From JAJCYL01 sp965206015 (lineage in GTDB: Bacteria > Bacteroidota > Bacteroidia > Cytophagales > Cyclobacteriaceae), in assembly GCA_965206015.1 (NCBI GenBank), contig CBDBIW010000015.1, positions 496,001 to 560,000 of the forward strand: a stretch of 64,000 bases of DNA, in the 5' to 3' direction. Both the position numbers and the translations under genes were made by a program. The notes under the pieces are model-generated. The model made no database searches. It had not been told where the DNA came from and saw only the letters and a program-made list of their open reading frames with translations. Position 1 is the first letter of the stretch. Each line of letters opens with the position of its first letter. Shown here piece after piece: positions 42,170-51,759 of the stretch.

Positions 42170-44965
42170 ATGAGAGCACTCTTATGCTTTTCACTGGTGT
42201 ATTTACTCCTCCTATCAGTATCAGTTTATTCGCAAGAAGCAATTCCGGCCGATTCTACCACCTCTAAAGAGTTAGTTGTTGGTTTTGGGTCACAGTCTAG
42301 AGAGGAAATGACAGGGAGTGTTTCACAAATTGACGGCAATGATTTGAGTTCACAGCCAGTAGTTGAATTTGAACAAACTAGTCAGGGTAAAGCGTCAGGA
42401 GTATTAGTTCAGAATACGAGTGGTAAATTGGGAGAGGGCACATCTGTACTAATCCGCGGCGGTGCATCACTTTCATCATCGAATCAACCATTATATGTTG
42501 TAGACGGTGTGCCGCTATCATCTGGAAATCAGTCAGACATTGACCCGAATAACATTGAATCCATTGAAGTGTTGAAGGATGCATCTGCAAGTGCCATTTA
42601 TGGGAGTAGAGCAGCCAATGGAGTTATCATCATTACCACTAAAACTGGTCAGAAAGGTGACCTGAAGGTAGATTTTGATTATCAATTTGGAGTTGGACAG
42701 ACACCTAAGAAACTTAATCTTTACAGTGCGGGTGAATATAATCAGCAATTCATAGAGTTTATTTTGAGAACTCTTGGGGAAGACGACCAAATCACCCAAC
42801 AAAATCTTGAACAATGGCAGCAGTCAGGAAATAGTACAATTTCTTTGAACAATGGGAATTCGGTGTCCATACCGGTACTTGACTCTCTCAACGCTAATAT
42901 TAATTGGCAGGACGAGGTTTTTAGAACGGCACTATCTCACAGGAGCCATGTTAATATTTCTGGTGGAAGTGATAAGCATACATATTTTACCGGACTTTCA
43001 TATACCAGTCAAGAGGGGATATTAATTGGTAACGATTATAACAGGTTTAATGGAAGGGTTAACCTTATTAGCAACTGGACAGACAGGTTTTCATCCAGTA
43101 TGAGCATCAATTATTCTCGATCTGTTAATAATCGACTGAATGAAGATAAGGATCTTGGTAATCCGCTTCAAGCCATTGTGTTACCACCCTCGGATAGCTT
43201 TGATCCTAATAACAACTATCGACTTAACGTGCGGAGCTTAGAATACAATCCTTTAACAGAAGTTAATTTTGCCAAAAATGTTTCTACAATTACTGGTTTG
43301 ATTGGGAACCTGGGTTTAAAGTATGCCGTTTTAGACAATTTAAGCTTGAATATTGATGGCGGCATTGATGTGATTGATAATTCTCAAGAACGGCTCCAGG
43401 GTCCGGAAACCCTCGAAGGAGCTCCGAATGGACTAGCAAGATTGTCAGAGAGCAATACTTTTAACTACATTGTTAATGGCTATCTATATCTTGAGGAAGA
43501 TTTTGATTCCACGAATAAATTTTCCGCTTTAATCGGAGGATCTTACCAGCGATCTACAACAGACCCTGCCTTTCGAAGAGCCGAGGTAAATTCTATTAGC
43601 GAACTGGAAGATATCCCCAATAGTGATCAACGGGTTTCAATTTTACCAGATCTTGGATTTGCCTTTGTTAGTGGCTTTGGTAGACTTAATTATAGTCTGG
43701 ATGACCGGTATGTGTTTCAATTTAGTGGACGTTTGGATGGCTCATCAAAATTTGGAGAAGAGAACAGGTACGGATTCTTTCCGGCCTTTTCAGTCGGATG
43801 GAATATTTCTAACGAATCATTCCTGAGTGATAATACAACCATCAGTTTTCTCAAACTTAAAGGCAGTTTCGGGATAGTGGGTAACACTCCAGATAATGAT
43901 TTTCTATTTCAATCGAACTATTTCAGAACATTTTATGGTGGACAAGAGGCTATAAGATTATCAAATTTGGCCAACCCTGATTTGAAGTGGGAGAGTACAC
44001 AGCAGATTGATATTGGACTGGAGTACGGGTTGCTTCAAAACCAAGTGAATGGTTCAATCTCATACTATAGGAAGACAACGAGTGATCTGCTTTTCCCGGT
44101 CCCGGTTACCTTGACAAGCGGATTTGATTTTATACTTCAGAACATAGGTGAACTGGAAAATGAAGGTTTTGAGTTTAGCATCAACACCACCAATTATTCA
44201 AGCGATGATATTTCCTGGCAAACTGGATTTAATATTTCATTTAATGATAACATTATTACTGATTTGGGTGGTCGTGAGCTAATTGTTGGTGTTAATTCAT
44301 TTCAGGAAGATCAATCCACAGGAGCTTTTTTTATGAGAGAATTCGTAGGCGTTGACCCTGCCAGCGGACAAGCTTTATATGAAAATTCAGATGGTTCTAC
44401 AACAACTGACTGGGAAAGTGCTGATAGAAAAGTGGTTGGGAACCCCAATCCTGACTTTTTTGGTGGGTTTACGAATACTTTAAATTATAAGGGCTTAAGT
44501 CTCGATTTCTTATTTCAATTTGTGTCTGGTATTGATATCTATAATCAGACTGGAGAATTTCTGTCGAATAGTGGTATTCAGAATCTTGGTCAAAGCACTG
44601 ACCAGGTGGGTCGTTGGTACGAGCCCGGAGACGACACTTCAATACCCGTATTAGATCCAGGCCAGGTCAACACTTTCCCCTCAACAAGGTGGCTTGAAGA
44701 TGGAAGTTATATAAGACTTAAGAATATTGTGATTAGCTATAATTTACCAGATGATTTTGTCTCCAGCATTGGGATGAGATTCGCAAGAATTTTTGTCAGT
44801 GGTCAGAATTTGTTCACTATCACAGATTTTTCAGGATATGATCCTGATGTAAACTTTGTAGATCCTTTGGGGTCGGCAATAGATCGGAATATAACTAGAG
44901 GGATCGTTGATTTCACGCCCCCACAGGCGAGAATTTATTCAATTGGCTTCAAATTAGGGTTTTAA
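42170..44965 (+). CDS. SusC/RagA-type TonB-linked outer membrane transporter 2, without N-terminal regulatory domain
   Basis: 931 residues with a signal peptide (ALLCFSLVYLLLLSVSVYSQ). Unlike SusC 1 it goes almost directly from the signal (QEAIPADSTTS) to the TonB-box-like KELVVGFGSQSREEMTGSVS and the plug (VLIRGGASLSSSNQPLYVVD GVPL ... LKDASASAIYGSRAANGVII ITTKTG). The usual 80-90 residue carboxypeptidase-like domain is absent. The barrel and C-terminus (FTPPQARIYSIGFKLGF) are complete. SusD 2 starts one base after the stop. Confidence 0.93.
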   Translation: MRALLCFSLVYLLLLSVSVYSQEAIPADSTTSKELVVGFGSQSREEMTGSVSQIDGNDLSSQPVVEFEQTSQGKASGVLVQNTSGKLGEGTSVLIRGGASLSSSNQPLYVVDGVPLSSGNQSDIDPNNIESIEVLKDASASAIYGSRAANGVIIITTKTGQKGDLKVDFDYQFGVGQTPKKLNLYSAGEYNQQFIEFILRTLGEDDQITQQNLEQWQQSGNSTISLNNGNSVSIPVLDSLNANINWQDEVFRTALSHRSHVNISGGSDKHTYFTGLSYTSQEGILIGNDYNRFNGRVNLISNWTDRFSSSMSINYSRSVNNRLNEDKDLGNPLQAIVLPPSDSFDPNNNYRLNVRSLEYNPLTEVNFAKNVSTITGLIGNLGLKYAVLDNLSLNIDGGIDVIDNSQERLQGPETLEGAPNGLARLSESNTFNYIVNGYLYLEEDFDSTNKFSALIGGSYQRSTTDPAFRRAEVNSISELEDIPNSDQRVSILPDLGFAFVSGFGRLNYSLDDRYVFQFSGRLDGSSKFGEENRYGFFPAFSVGWNISNESFLSDNTTISFLKLKGSFGIVGNTPDNDFLFQSNYFRTFYGGQEAIRLSNLANPDLKWESTQQIDIGLEYGLLQNQVNGSISYYRKTTSDLLFPVPVTLTSGFDFILQNIGELENEGFEFSINTTNYSSDDISWQTGFNISFNDNIITDLGGRELIVGVNSFQEDQSTGAFFMREFVGVDPASGQALYENSDGSTTTDWESADRKVVGNPNPDFFGGFTNTLNYKGLSLDFLFQFVSGIDIYNQTGEFLSNSGIQNLGQSTDQVGRWYEPGDDTSIPVLDPGQVNTFPSTRWLEDGSYIRLKNIVISYNLPDDFVSSIGMRFARIFVSGQNLFTITDFSGYDPDVNFVDPLGSAIDRNITRGIVDFTPPQARIYSIGFKLGF

Positions 44966-44966
44966 G

Positions 44967-46439
44967 ATGAAAAAATTCACACTAATACTAATACCACTTT
45001 TCATAGCCTCATACGCTTGTGATAGTATTCTGGAAATTGAACCAGATGGAATTATCGGTGCTGATGCTCTTACTAATGGTGAAGATCTTGAAAGAGCATT
45101 AACAGGTACCTATTTTAATCTGGGAGGCATATCAGACGGAATTGACGGCGGGGAACTACTGGGAGGGGACTTCATAATAATGTCTACTCTACTGGCGCAT
45201 GTTCCAAATATTGAGATAATTTGGGATAGGGTAAACGGGTTTACATACAATGATTTTATTGATAAGGACATTCTCCTTACTAACCCAAGGGTGCAGTCAA
45301 ATTGGAGAAGGGCATACGAGACAATCAATCAGGTCAATACGATTCTGGCCAATGTTGATAACATCGAATCTACTGGAGATCAAAATAGAATTCGGGGTGA
45401 AGCACTAGCTATTAGGGGCGTTTTATATTTTGAAATGATCCGGTTGTGGGGTCCTCAGTATGGCACTGGTTCGGATAACCTCCCAGCCATTCCATTGATT
45501 CTTGAGCCCATTATTGAAGTTGGAGACATTGTAACTCCAGAGTTAGCTACTGTACAGGCAATTTATGACCAGGCTGAGAATGATTTGGTGGTAGCAGAGG
45601 CACTTCTTGAACCTTTTGGTAACAATGGCTCTGGTATTTCGTCGGGCACTTGCAATGCGTATCTGGGGAGAATGGCTCTGCAAAAAAGTGATTATCCTGT
45701 AGCTGAGACCTTTGCCACTGAGGTGATAGAATCAGGAAACTTTTCATTAGAAAGTGATTTCTTGAATGCTTTCAACAATGCCTCTAACAGCTCAGAAGAT
45801 ATTTTTGCCATACAGCAAAATGAGGCCAGCAATACTGGTGACCGATCTTTTGGAACAGGTCTGGCTTTCTATTACTCCTCCCTCAATGAGAGTGGATTGG
45901 GAGCTCTGAGATTAACTTTATTTTTTCTTATTGACGGTGAAATAGTGAATAATGGACCGATTTATCCCATAGCGGATGCTCGCAGTACCATCGATTTTGA
46001 CGTCGATATAACGACTACCAGTTCACAGATTACCACTGCCTACCATAAGAATATATTGAATAATACAGTTCTTTCTCCAGCAAAATACCTTTCATCAAAT
46101 AATGTAATTCCTGTAATTAGATTAGCTGAAGTGTTACTTATGAGATCCGAAGCCATTTATGAACAACACCCTGCGGCAATAGATGCTACAGCATTGAATG
46201 ATCTCAACCAGATTCGAACAAGAGCGGGGTTGACGGCCTTAACTTTATCTGATTTTGCCAGTGCATCCGAATTTGGGGATGCTATTCGTTTGGAGCGAAG
46301 AAGAGAGCTGCTCTTTGAAGGCCAGCATTTACATGACCTAAAGAGATGGAATGGATTTGTGGGAAGTTCAAATGCCAGGGATTCCAGATTTATATTGCCC
46401 ATTCCCCAGGCAGAAACCGATACAGGAACGGGTGATTAA
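44967..46439 (+). CDS. SusD/RagB-like nutrient-binding lipoprotein 2
   Basis: 490 residues. The lipobox is FIASYACDSILEIEPDG, with Cys at about position 18. Typical SusD signatures are RIRGEALAIRGVLYFEMIRL WG near 125-147, the TPR-like middle, and the C-terminal RLAEVLLMRSEAIYEQ ... LNDLNQIRTRAGL ... AIRLERRRELLFEGQHLHDL KRW, ending in RFILPIPQAETD. It belongs to the canonical SusD family, unlike SusD 1, and is directly coupled to SusC 2. The two Sus systems here therefore likely have different substrates. Confidence 0.95.
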   Translation: MKKFTLILIPLFIASYACDSILEIEPDGIIGADALTNGEDLERALTGTYFNLGGISDGIDGGELLGGDFIIMSTLLAHVPNIEIIWDRVNGFTYNDFIDKDILLTNPRVQSNWRRAYETINQVNTILANVDNIESTGDQNRIRGEALAIRGVLYFEMIRLWGPQYGTGSDNLPAIPLILEPIIEVGDIVTPELATVQAIYDQAENDLVVAEALLEPFGNNGSGISSGTCNAYLGRMALQKSDYPVAETFATEVIESGNFSLESDFLNAFNNASNSSEDIFAIQQNEASNTGDRSFGTGLAFYYSSLNESGLGALRLTLFFLIDGEIVNNGPIYPIADARSTIDFDVDITTTSSQITTAYHKNILNNTVLSPAKYLSSNNVIPVIRLAEVLLMRSEAIYEQHPAAIDATALNDLNQIRTRAGLTALTLSDFASASEFGDAIRLERRRELLFEGQHLHDLKRWNGFVGSSNARDSRFILPIPQAETDTGTGD

Positions 46440-46470
46440 TATACGCTGTTCTCATTAACTACATTTTTCA

Positions 46471-46971
46471 ATGCCTGGCAAAATTGCATTTATTCAGACA
46501 GGTGGTACGATCGATAAAGATTATCCTCGTAAAACCAGGGGTTATGCGTTTGAGATTGCCACTCCCGCTTTTGAGAGGGCACTCGATAAATTGAAACCAA
46601 ACTTTCAATATGATACCTATGAATTCATGAAAAAAGATAGTTTGGAGATTACGGATGATGATCGTCAAAGATTAGTTGAGTTCGTGTCTTCAATGGCGCA
46701 TGATCACATAATAATAACCCACGGAACTGATACCCTAATTGAGACTGGTAATGCCTTGTCTGGCATTGATAATAAGGTCATAGTTGTCACAGGAGCCAAG
46801 TTGCCTGAACGATTTACCAATTCCGATGCTCCAGTTAATATTGGGGTAGCAATTGGTGCTGTAAGCTCGCTGACTTATGGCGTATACATATGTATGCAAG
46901 GCTTGGTAATCCCAGTTGGAAAGGCTGCTCATGATAAAGGAGAAGGCATTTTTTATACAATTGATCAATAA
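46471..46971 (+). CDS. Stand-alone N-terminal asparaginase-domain protein
   Basis: 166 residues, only half the length of normal type I/II asparaginases (about 330). The active-site region is present: QTGGTIDKDY at the start, THGTDTLIETG at about 90-100 and VVTGAKLPERF at about 109-119, which correspond to the catalytic Thr, the Thr-Asp pair and the Lys. The C-terminal domain, which normally completes the active site in the dimer, is missing. Short asparaginase-like proteins occur in other Bacteroidota, so it may be a natural short family and not a broken gene. The activity is not certain. It follows SusD 2 after 31 bp. Confidence 0.75.
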   Translation: MPGKIAFIQTGGTIDKDYPRKTRGYAFEIATPAFERALDKLKPNFQYDTYEFMKKDSLEITDDDRQRLVEFVSSMAHDHIIITHGTDTLIETGNALSGIDNKVIVVTGAKLPERFTNSDAPVNIGVAIGAVSSLTYGVYICMQGLVIPVGKAAHDKGEGIFYTIDQ

Positions 46972-47052
46972 GTTTACTACTGTTATTCTTCTTCTTAGTT
47001 TTGCACTCTCAACAATAAGTTCCCTTACTTACGTTTAAGTATAATTAATTAC

Positions 47053-47748
47053 ATGAATATTATTATTCCAATGGCCGGAAAACCGATTGTTCCTCGATTG
47101 GTAGAAGACATTGGTAAAGATGTGTGGGTGCAAAAAGTAGCAAATCCAAGCGCATTCGGAGTTGTCAGGTTGAATGAAGAAGAACAAATTACTGATTTCG
47201 TTGAGAAACCGCGTGAGTTTATTTCCGATTTAGCTATAAAATCAGTATCTGCTACTTTAAGCGGGATGAGCTGTTGAGGTCTCAAATTCGACAAATTATT
47301 GATGAAGATATAAAAAAGATGGAGAGTATCAGCTAACAACTGCTCTGGATAATTTGCAAAATGATGGCTTAAAGTTCTCCCTAGCAAGGTAGATGAATGG
47401 TTGGATTGTGGCAATAAGGAGTCAACAATTCATACCATTGAGAGATATCTGAAATACCTTGATCCGGAACATCTTGTGTCAAAATCGGCTAAAATAGAGA
47501 ACAGTATCGTTATTCCACCTGTTTATATAGGGAAAAACGTAACTTTACATAATACTGTGGTTGGCCCTCGCGTTTCAATTGGTAACAATACGGTGATAAC
47601 CGAGTCTCGAATTAGAAATGGGATAATCCAGGGTAATAGTAAGATTGAGAATGCTAATATCGCAAACTCTATGACGGGTAACTTTGTTATGTTAAAGAGG
47701 AAAGCCAACAATCTTAATCCGGGTGATTATAGTCTCATCGAGGGCTAA
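47053..47748 (+). pseudogene. Decayed sugar-phosphate nucleotidyltransferase gene
   Basis: The pieces are clear relatives of the nucleotidyltransferase usually found just before the TPR-DUF4292-EnvC cluster in Bacteroidota. The start reads MNIIIPMAGKPIVPRLVEDI. The G-rich nucleotide-binding loop (expected GMGKRMRP...) is deleted between two MAG/IAG-like repeats. A second deletion follows before VWVQKVANPSAFGVVRLNEE. Frameshifts occur near 47262, 47320 and 47385. The C-terminal left-handed helix part is intact (IENSIVIPPVYIGKNVTLHN ... VVGPRVSIGNNTVITESRIR). The protein cannot work. Confidence 0.85.
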
Positions 47749-47766
47749 TATATTAGTGTACGAATA

Positions 47767-49509
47767 ATGAAGAAGTATCTCTGTTTTTTGACCTGTGCTT
47801 TCATTGCATTTTCGCATGAGACAGTGGCTCAAAATAAAAAGAAGAACCGAGATAAGGAGCAACAGCCTGATTTCACGGAGACCCTGTCAGAGAATGATAT
47901 GATGCAGGCCGAATATTATTTTGTCGAGGCCGAAAAGCATTTTATTCTTGACCAATATGCCGAGGCACTCGAACTTTTTAAAGAATCTCTTAAATACAAC
48001 TCTTCAAATGGAGCTATCAACTACAAAATCGGCCAGACCTATTTTGCTCTGGATAAGCAACAAGAGGCTCTTGCTTATGCAATAAAAGCCAAAGAGATCG
48101 ACCCCAAGAACAAATACTATTACATAATGACTGCCGATATTTTGACTGGCATGTCTGATTTTGGTCAAGCTGCTGCTACATACGAGGAAATGATGACCAA
48201 TATTCCGGATACTCACAGTTATTTGTATGAGTTGGCCGCCTTGTACCTCTATCAAAATGAATTAGAAAAGGCCTTAGCTACTTATGACAGAGCGAAAGAG
48301 AAGTTTGGTATTATTGAAGAAGTTGCTTATCAAAAGCAACAGATTTATTTAAAACTTGGGCGTACAGAGGATGCCATTGGAGAAATTAAGCAGTTGATTA
48401 ACGCCTACCCAACGGAATCTGCATACATTATTGATCTTGCGAAGTTGCTATTAAGCAACAATCAACAAGACGAAGTCATTTCCACTTTGAAGAATCTTTT
48501 GATAGACGATCCTACCAATGCGGAGGCTAGCGTCATGCTATCTGAGGCCTACAGAAAATCTGGCAATAGGGAAAAAGCAATGGAAGCACTCAAGATTGCT
48601 TTCGAAAACCCATTATTAAATTTCCAAGCTAAACTTCAACTATTGGGAGGGTACATTGCCCAACTCCCCGATACACAAATTGAAAACCTAGCATTGGAAT
48701 TAAGTGAAAAGATAACCGATGCTCATCCAGACGAATCTCGTGGTTTTGCCATTACAGGGGATTTACATTATCAGCTTGGCAACAAAGAACAGGCGACAGA
48801 TAATTATAGAAAGGCTTTAGTACTAGATAACTCTAATTTCAGTTTATGGCAAAATGTTATTCAATTAGAGGTAGAATTGGGTCAATATGATAGTGTTATT
48901 GTCCACTCTGAAGAGGCACTGGAGTATTTCCCTAATCAAGCATTTCTTTATTATTGGAACGGCACAGCAAATTTGATTACCAAAAATTTCAAAAAGGCCA
49001 TAAGATCATTTGATGAAGGCAAGAAATATGCAACAGCTGATCCTGGTTTGGAGAGTACATTCTATGGGCAACTTGGAGATGCATACAATGGAATTGGTGA
49101 CAATGATAATTCTGATGCATCTTATGATGCGGCTCTTAGAGCCAAACAGGATAATGACCACGTATTAAATAATTACAGCTATTATTTGTCCTTGCGTAAA
49201 GAGAATCTTGAAAAAGCCTTGGAGATGTCTTCTATTTTGGTCAGGAAGTATCCGGACAATGCTACTTATTTGGATACTCATGCTTGGGTACTTTATGTGC
49301 TTAAGCGGTACGAAGAGGCAAATACCTATCTTGAGCGAGCAGTGTTGGACACGGAAGCTAGTGGGACTATACATGAACATTATGGAGATGTTTTATATCA
49401 ACTTAGCAAAAAAGATGAGGCAGTAAAGCAATGGGAAAAAGCTAAGTCACTGGGAAGTACAACCGATCTGATTGATAAGAAAATTACTGACCGTAAATTG
49501 TATGAATAA
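47767..49509 (+). CDS. Secreted tetratricopeptide-repeat protein
   Basis: 580 residues with a signal peptide (MKKYLCFLTCAFIAFSHETV, then AQNKKKN). About twelve TPR units are visible, such as AEALELFKESLKYNSSNGAI NYKIGQTYFALDKQQEALAY and EQATDNYRKALVLDNSNFSL. TPR proteins serve as scaffolds. Its constant neighbours (DUF4292 lipoprotein, EnvC-like factor) suggest a role in the envelope, perhaps outer-membrane or peptidoglycan assembly. The DUF4292 gene overlaps its end by 8 bases, so they are co-transcribed. Confidence 0.9.
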   Translation: MKKYLCFLTCAFIAFSHETVAQNKKKNRDKEQQPDFTETLSENDMMQAEYYFVEAEKHFILDQYAEALELFKESLKYNSSNGAINYKIGQTYFALDKQQEALAYAIKAKEIDPKNKYYYIMTADILTGMSDFGQAAATYEEMMTNIPDTHSYLYELAALYLYQNELEKALATYDRAKEKFGIIEEVAYQKQQIYLKLGRTEDAIGEIKQLINAYPTESAYIIDLAKLLLSNNQQDEVISTLKNLLIDDPTNAEASVMLSEAYRKSGNREKAMEALKIAFENPLLNFQAKLQLLGGYIAQLPDTQIENLALELSEKITDAHPDESRGFAITGDLHYQLGNKEQATDNYRKALVLDNSNFSLWQNVIQLEVELGQYDSVIVHSEEALEYFPNQAFLYYWNGTANLITKNFKKAIRSFDEGKKYATADPGLESTFYGQLGDAYNGIGDNDNSDASYDAALRAKQDNDHVLNNYSYYLSLRKENLEKALEMSSILVRKYPDNATYLDTHAWVLYVLKRYEEANTYLERAVLDTEASGTIHEHYGDVLYQLSKKDEAVKQWEKAKSLGSTTDLIDKKITDRKLYE

Positions 49510-50263
49510 CCATTCTCGTATCATTGGATTATTAATACTCACGAGCATAATATCCTCTTGCAATAGGAATCTATTTGGGCCAGCACTTGAAGCTGAAACC
49601 ACTCTGATTGAAATTCAGGAATTTGATTTTGCATATTTGAAAGCGAAGGCTAAATTCAGGTATGACGACGGTAAAGATGACCTTAAGGCTACTGCAAACA
49701 TCAGAATAAGAAAGGATAGCCTTATTTGGATGTCAATTTCTGCTACTTTGGGAATTGAGGTTGCCAGGATAATAATTTCTAAAGATTCCATGATAATCAT
49801 GGATAGGCTAAACAAGCAATACGCAGTACTCGATTATTTAAAATTGACTGAAAAGTATAACTTCAAAATCGATTATGATTTGCTGCAATCTGTTTTATTA
49901 GGAAACCTATCGAACCCAATTGAAAAGGAAGATAAGGTTACTCAAGAGCCCTCGCATTTTTTGGTCTTACAGGATAGAGGAAATGTGAAAATGGAAAATT
50001 ACATTGGCCTTGACAATATGAAATTGGAGAGGTCCAAGTGGTTAGATATCCCAACCAGCAATACACTAACCATCAACTATACTGATTTTCAATTACTGAA
50101 TGAATTTATATTTCCTTATGGCAATCAAATAGTTCTGAACTATAAGAGTACAGGTAATTTATCCAAGAATACACAAATCAATATAGACTATAATCGAGCT
50201 GGGGTGTCAGATAAAAAGGAAAAATTTCCCTTCAATATCCCACAAAAGTATGAGCGTAAGTAG
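49502..50263 (+). CDS. DUF4292 lipoprotein
   Basis: 253 residues from MNNHSRIIGLLILTSIISSC; the ATG at 49472 would lie inside the TPR gene. Cys20 ends a lipobox. The rest matches DUF4292 (DDLKATANIRIRKDSLIWMS ISATLGIEVARIIISKDSMI IMDRLNKQY), which has the LolA/LolB-like half-barrel pattern. It may carry lipid or lipoprotein across the periplasm; this is inference from the fold. The ATGAATAA start overlaps the previous stop, and its own end overlaps the next gene by 14 bases. Confidence 0.88.
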   Translation: MNNHSRIIGLLILTSIISSCNRNLFGPALEAETTLIEIQEFDFAYLKAKAKFRYDDGKDDLKATANIRIRKDSLIWMSISATLGIEVARIIISKDSMIIMDRLNKQYAVLDYLKLTEKYNFKIDYDLLQSVLLGNLSNPIEKEDKVTQEPSHFLVLQDRGNVKMENYIGLDNMKLERSKWLDIPTSNTLTINYTDFQLLNEFIFPYGNQIVLNYKSTGNLSKNTQINIDYNRAGVSDKKEKFPFNIPQKYERK

Positions 50264-51437
50264 GATACTCGTATATTCTTTATCTCTCTCTCTAACCTTA
50301 TTTTCGTTATCTGATACGCTGGCTCAAAAGAATCGGAACGATTTAGAAAAGGAAAAAAAGGAGAATCTTAAAAAGATTAAGGAGGCTGAGAAGATCTTGG
50401 TCGAGACTGAGTCAGAGAAAGTAGTTAGCTTAGGTCAGCTCCAGGCCCTAAACCAACAGATCAAAGCCAGGCAGCAATTAATTCGCTCAATAGCTGAGGA
50501 AGTATCTTATCTGACCGACGAAATTGAGGAGATAACCATTGTTATTGAAGCCTTAGAGAGCGATTTGGAGGAGTTAAAAAAGGAATACGCTGCAATGATT
50601 TATGCAGCTTCAAAAACTAGAAATGGAGTCAGTAGATTAACATTTCTTTTCTCCGCATCGACATTTAACCAATTTTTGATTCGACTAAAATACCTGGAGC
50701 AATACGCTGAAATGAGGAAGACCCAGGTTGAGCAAATTGGTAAAGTTAAAGTGGCTTTAACCAGCCAAAAGGAGGTTGGAGTTGCCAAAAGGAAAGAACA
50801 AAATAGCCTGCTTAAGGAACAAGCCTCAGAGGATAAAAAATTTCAAAACTTAAAGGGTAAACAAACGGGTATAGTAGCAGAGCTAAGTAAGAAGCAAAAT
50901 AAATTAAAATCAGAACTGGATGCGAGGAAGCGATCCATTAAGAATTTGGATAACCTGATCGCTAGTTTGATCAAGAAGGAAATGGGAAAGAATATTTCTT
51001 CAACCAATGTGGCAGAACTATCGGCTTCATTTGAAAAGAATCAGGCAAAACTGCCGTGGCCAGTTAAGACAGGTTTTATATCCTCGGCCTTTGGTAAACA
51101 TCCTCACCCGGTCCTAAAGGGCATTGTTGTTGAAAATCAAGGAATTAACATACAGACACAAACCGGTGAGCTTGTTAATGCAGTATTCGGTGGTGAAGTG
51201 GTGACTAAAGCATTCGTTCCAGGCATGAATAATGTGGTAATCATCCAACATGGAGAATATTATACACTTTACGCCAAATTGAAGAAAGTGAATGTAAGCA
51301 AAGGGCAAAAAGTAGCAGTTTCGGAATCCATTGGAGAAGTCTTCACTGATGGCGACGGGATTTCAGAAGTTCAATTCCAAGTGTGGCGTAATCAGAAAAA
51401 AATGGACCCATCAAACTGGTTGGTCTCCAATCAATAA
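50250..51437 (+). CDS. EnvC-like murein hydrolase activator (degenerate LytM domain)
   Basis: 395 residues with a signal peptide (RILVYSLSLSLTLFSLSDTL, then AQKNR). Residues 27-250 form a long coiled coil, and 265-395 a LytM/M23 domain (PWPVKTGFISSAFGKHPHPV ...). The zinc ligands are lost: the usual HxGxD reads NQGIN, and the later HxH region reads LYAKL with Lys in place of His. As in EnvC, the domain should be unable to cut peptidoglycan itself and instead activate an amidase during cell separation. It overlaps the DUF4292 gene. Confidence 0.88.
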   Translation: MSVSRILVYSLSLSLTLFSLSDTLAQKNRNDLEKEKKENLKKIKEAEKILVETESEKVVSLGQLQALNQQIKARQQLIRSIAEEVSYLTDEIEEITIVIEALESDLEELKKEYAAMIYAASKTRNGVSRLTFLFSASTFNQFLIRLKYLEQYAEMRKTQVEQIGKVKVALTSQKEVGVAKRKEQNSLLKEQASEDKKFQNLKGKQTGIVAELSKKQNKLKSELDARKRSIKNLDNLIASLIKKEMGKNISSTNVAELSASFEKNQAKLPWPVKTGFISSAFGKHPHPVLKGIVVENQGINIQTQTGELVNAVFGGEVVTKAFVPGMNNVVIIQHGEYYTLYAKLKKVNVSKGQKVAVSESIGEVFTDGDGISEVQFQVWRNQKKMDPSNWLVSNQ

Positions 51438-51552
51438 TGCCGATAGAGATCAATCTGGAGTGTGGTTGGTGGTAGAAAATATATCCGACCAGATCATTCC
51501 AGCTTGGATATATTCTATATCTTTGCTATCAGACATTTTTATTTAAGAAATT

Positions 51553-51750
51553 ATGCAAACTATTTTAGCTTTTGGAATGCCTGGTGGATGGGAATGGATC
51601 ATCATTGTTTTGGTAGTTGTTCTGCTTTTTGGAGCTAAAAAAATCCCTGAATTAGCAAAAGGATTGGGACGCGGCATTAGAGAATTCAAAGATGCCACCA
51701 AAGAGATCAAAGAGGAAATCGACGAGGGAGCCAGAGAAATTAAGAAGTAA
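51553..51750 (+). CDS. tatA: Twin-arginine translocase subunit TatA/TatE
   Basis: 65 residues. One N-terminal membrane helix (GGWEWIIIVLVVVLLFGAKK) is followed by the family hinge FGAKKIPELAKGLGRGIREF K and an acidic/basic amphipathic helix (DATKEIKEEIDEGAREIKK). This is the pore-forming subunit for export of folded proteins. No tatC is in the window. It lies between the EnvC-like gene and the amidase gene, with 115 bp of upstream space that may hold its own promoter (TATCTTTG at 51518-51525). Confidence 0.93.
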   Translation: MQTILAFGMPGGWEWIIIVLVVVLLFGAKKIPELAKGLGRGIREFKDATKEIKEEIDEGAREIKK

Positions 51751-51759
51751 CCACCCCCA

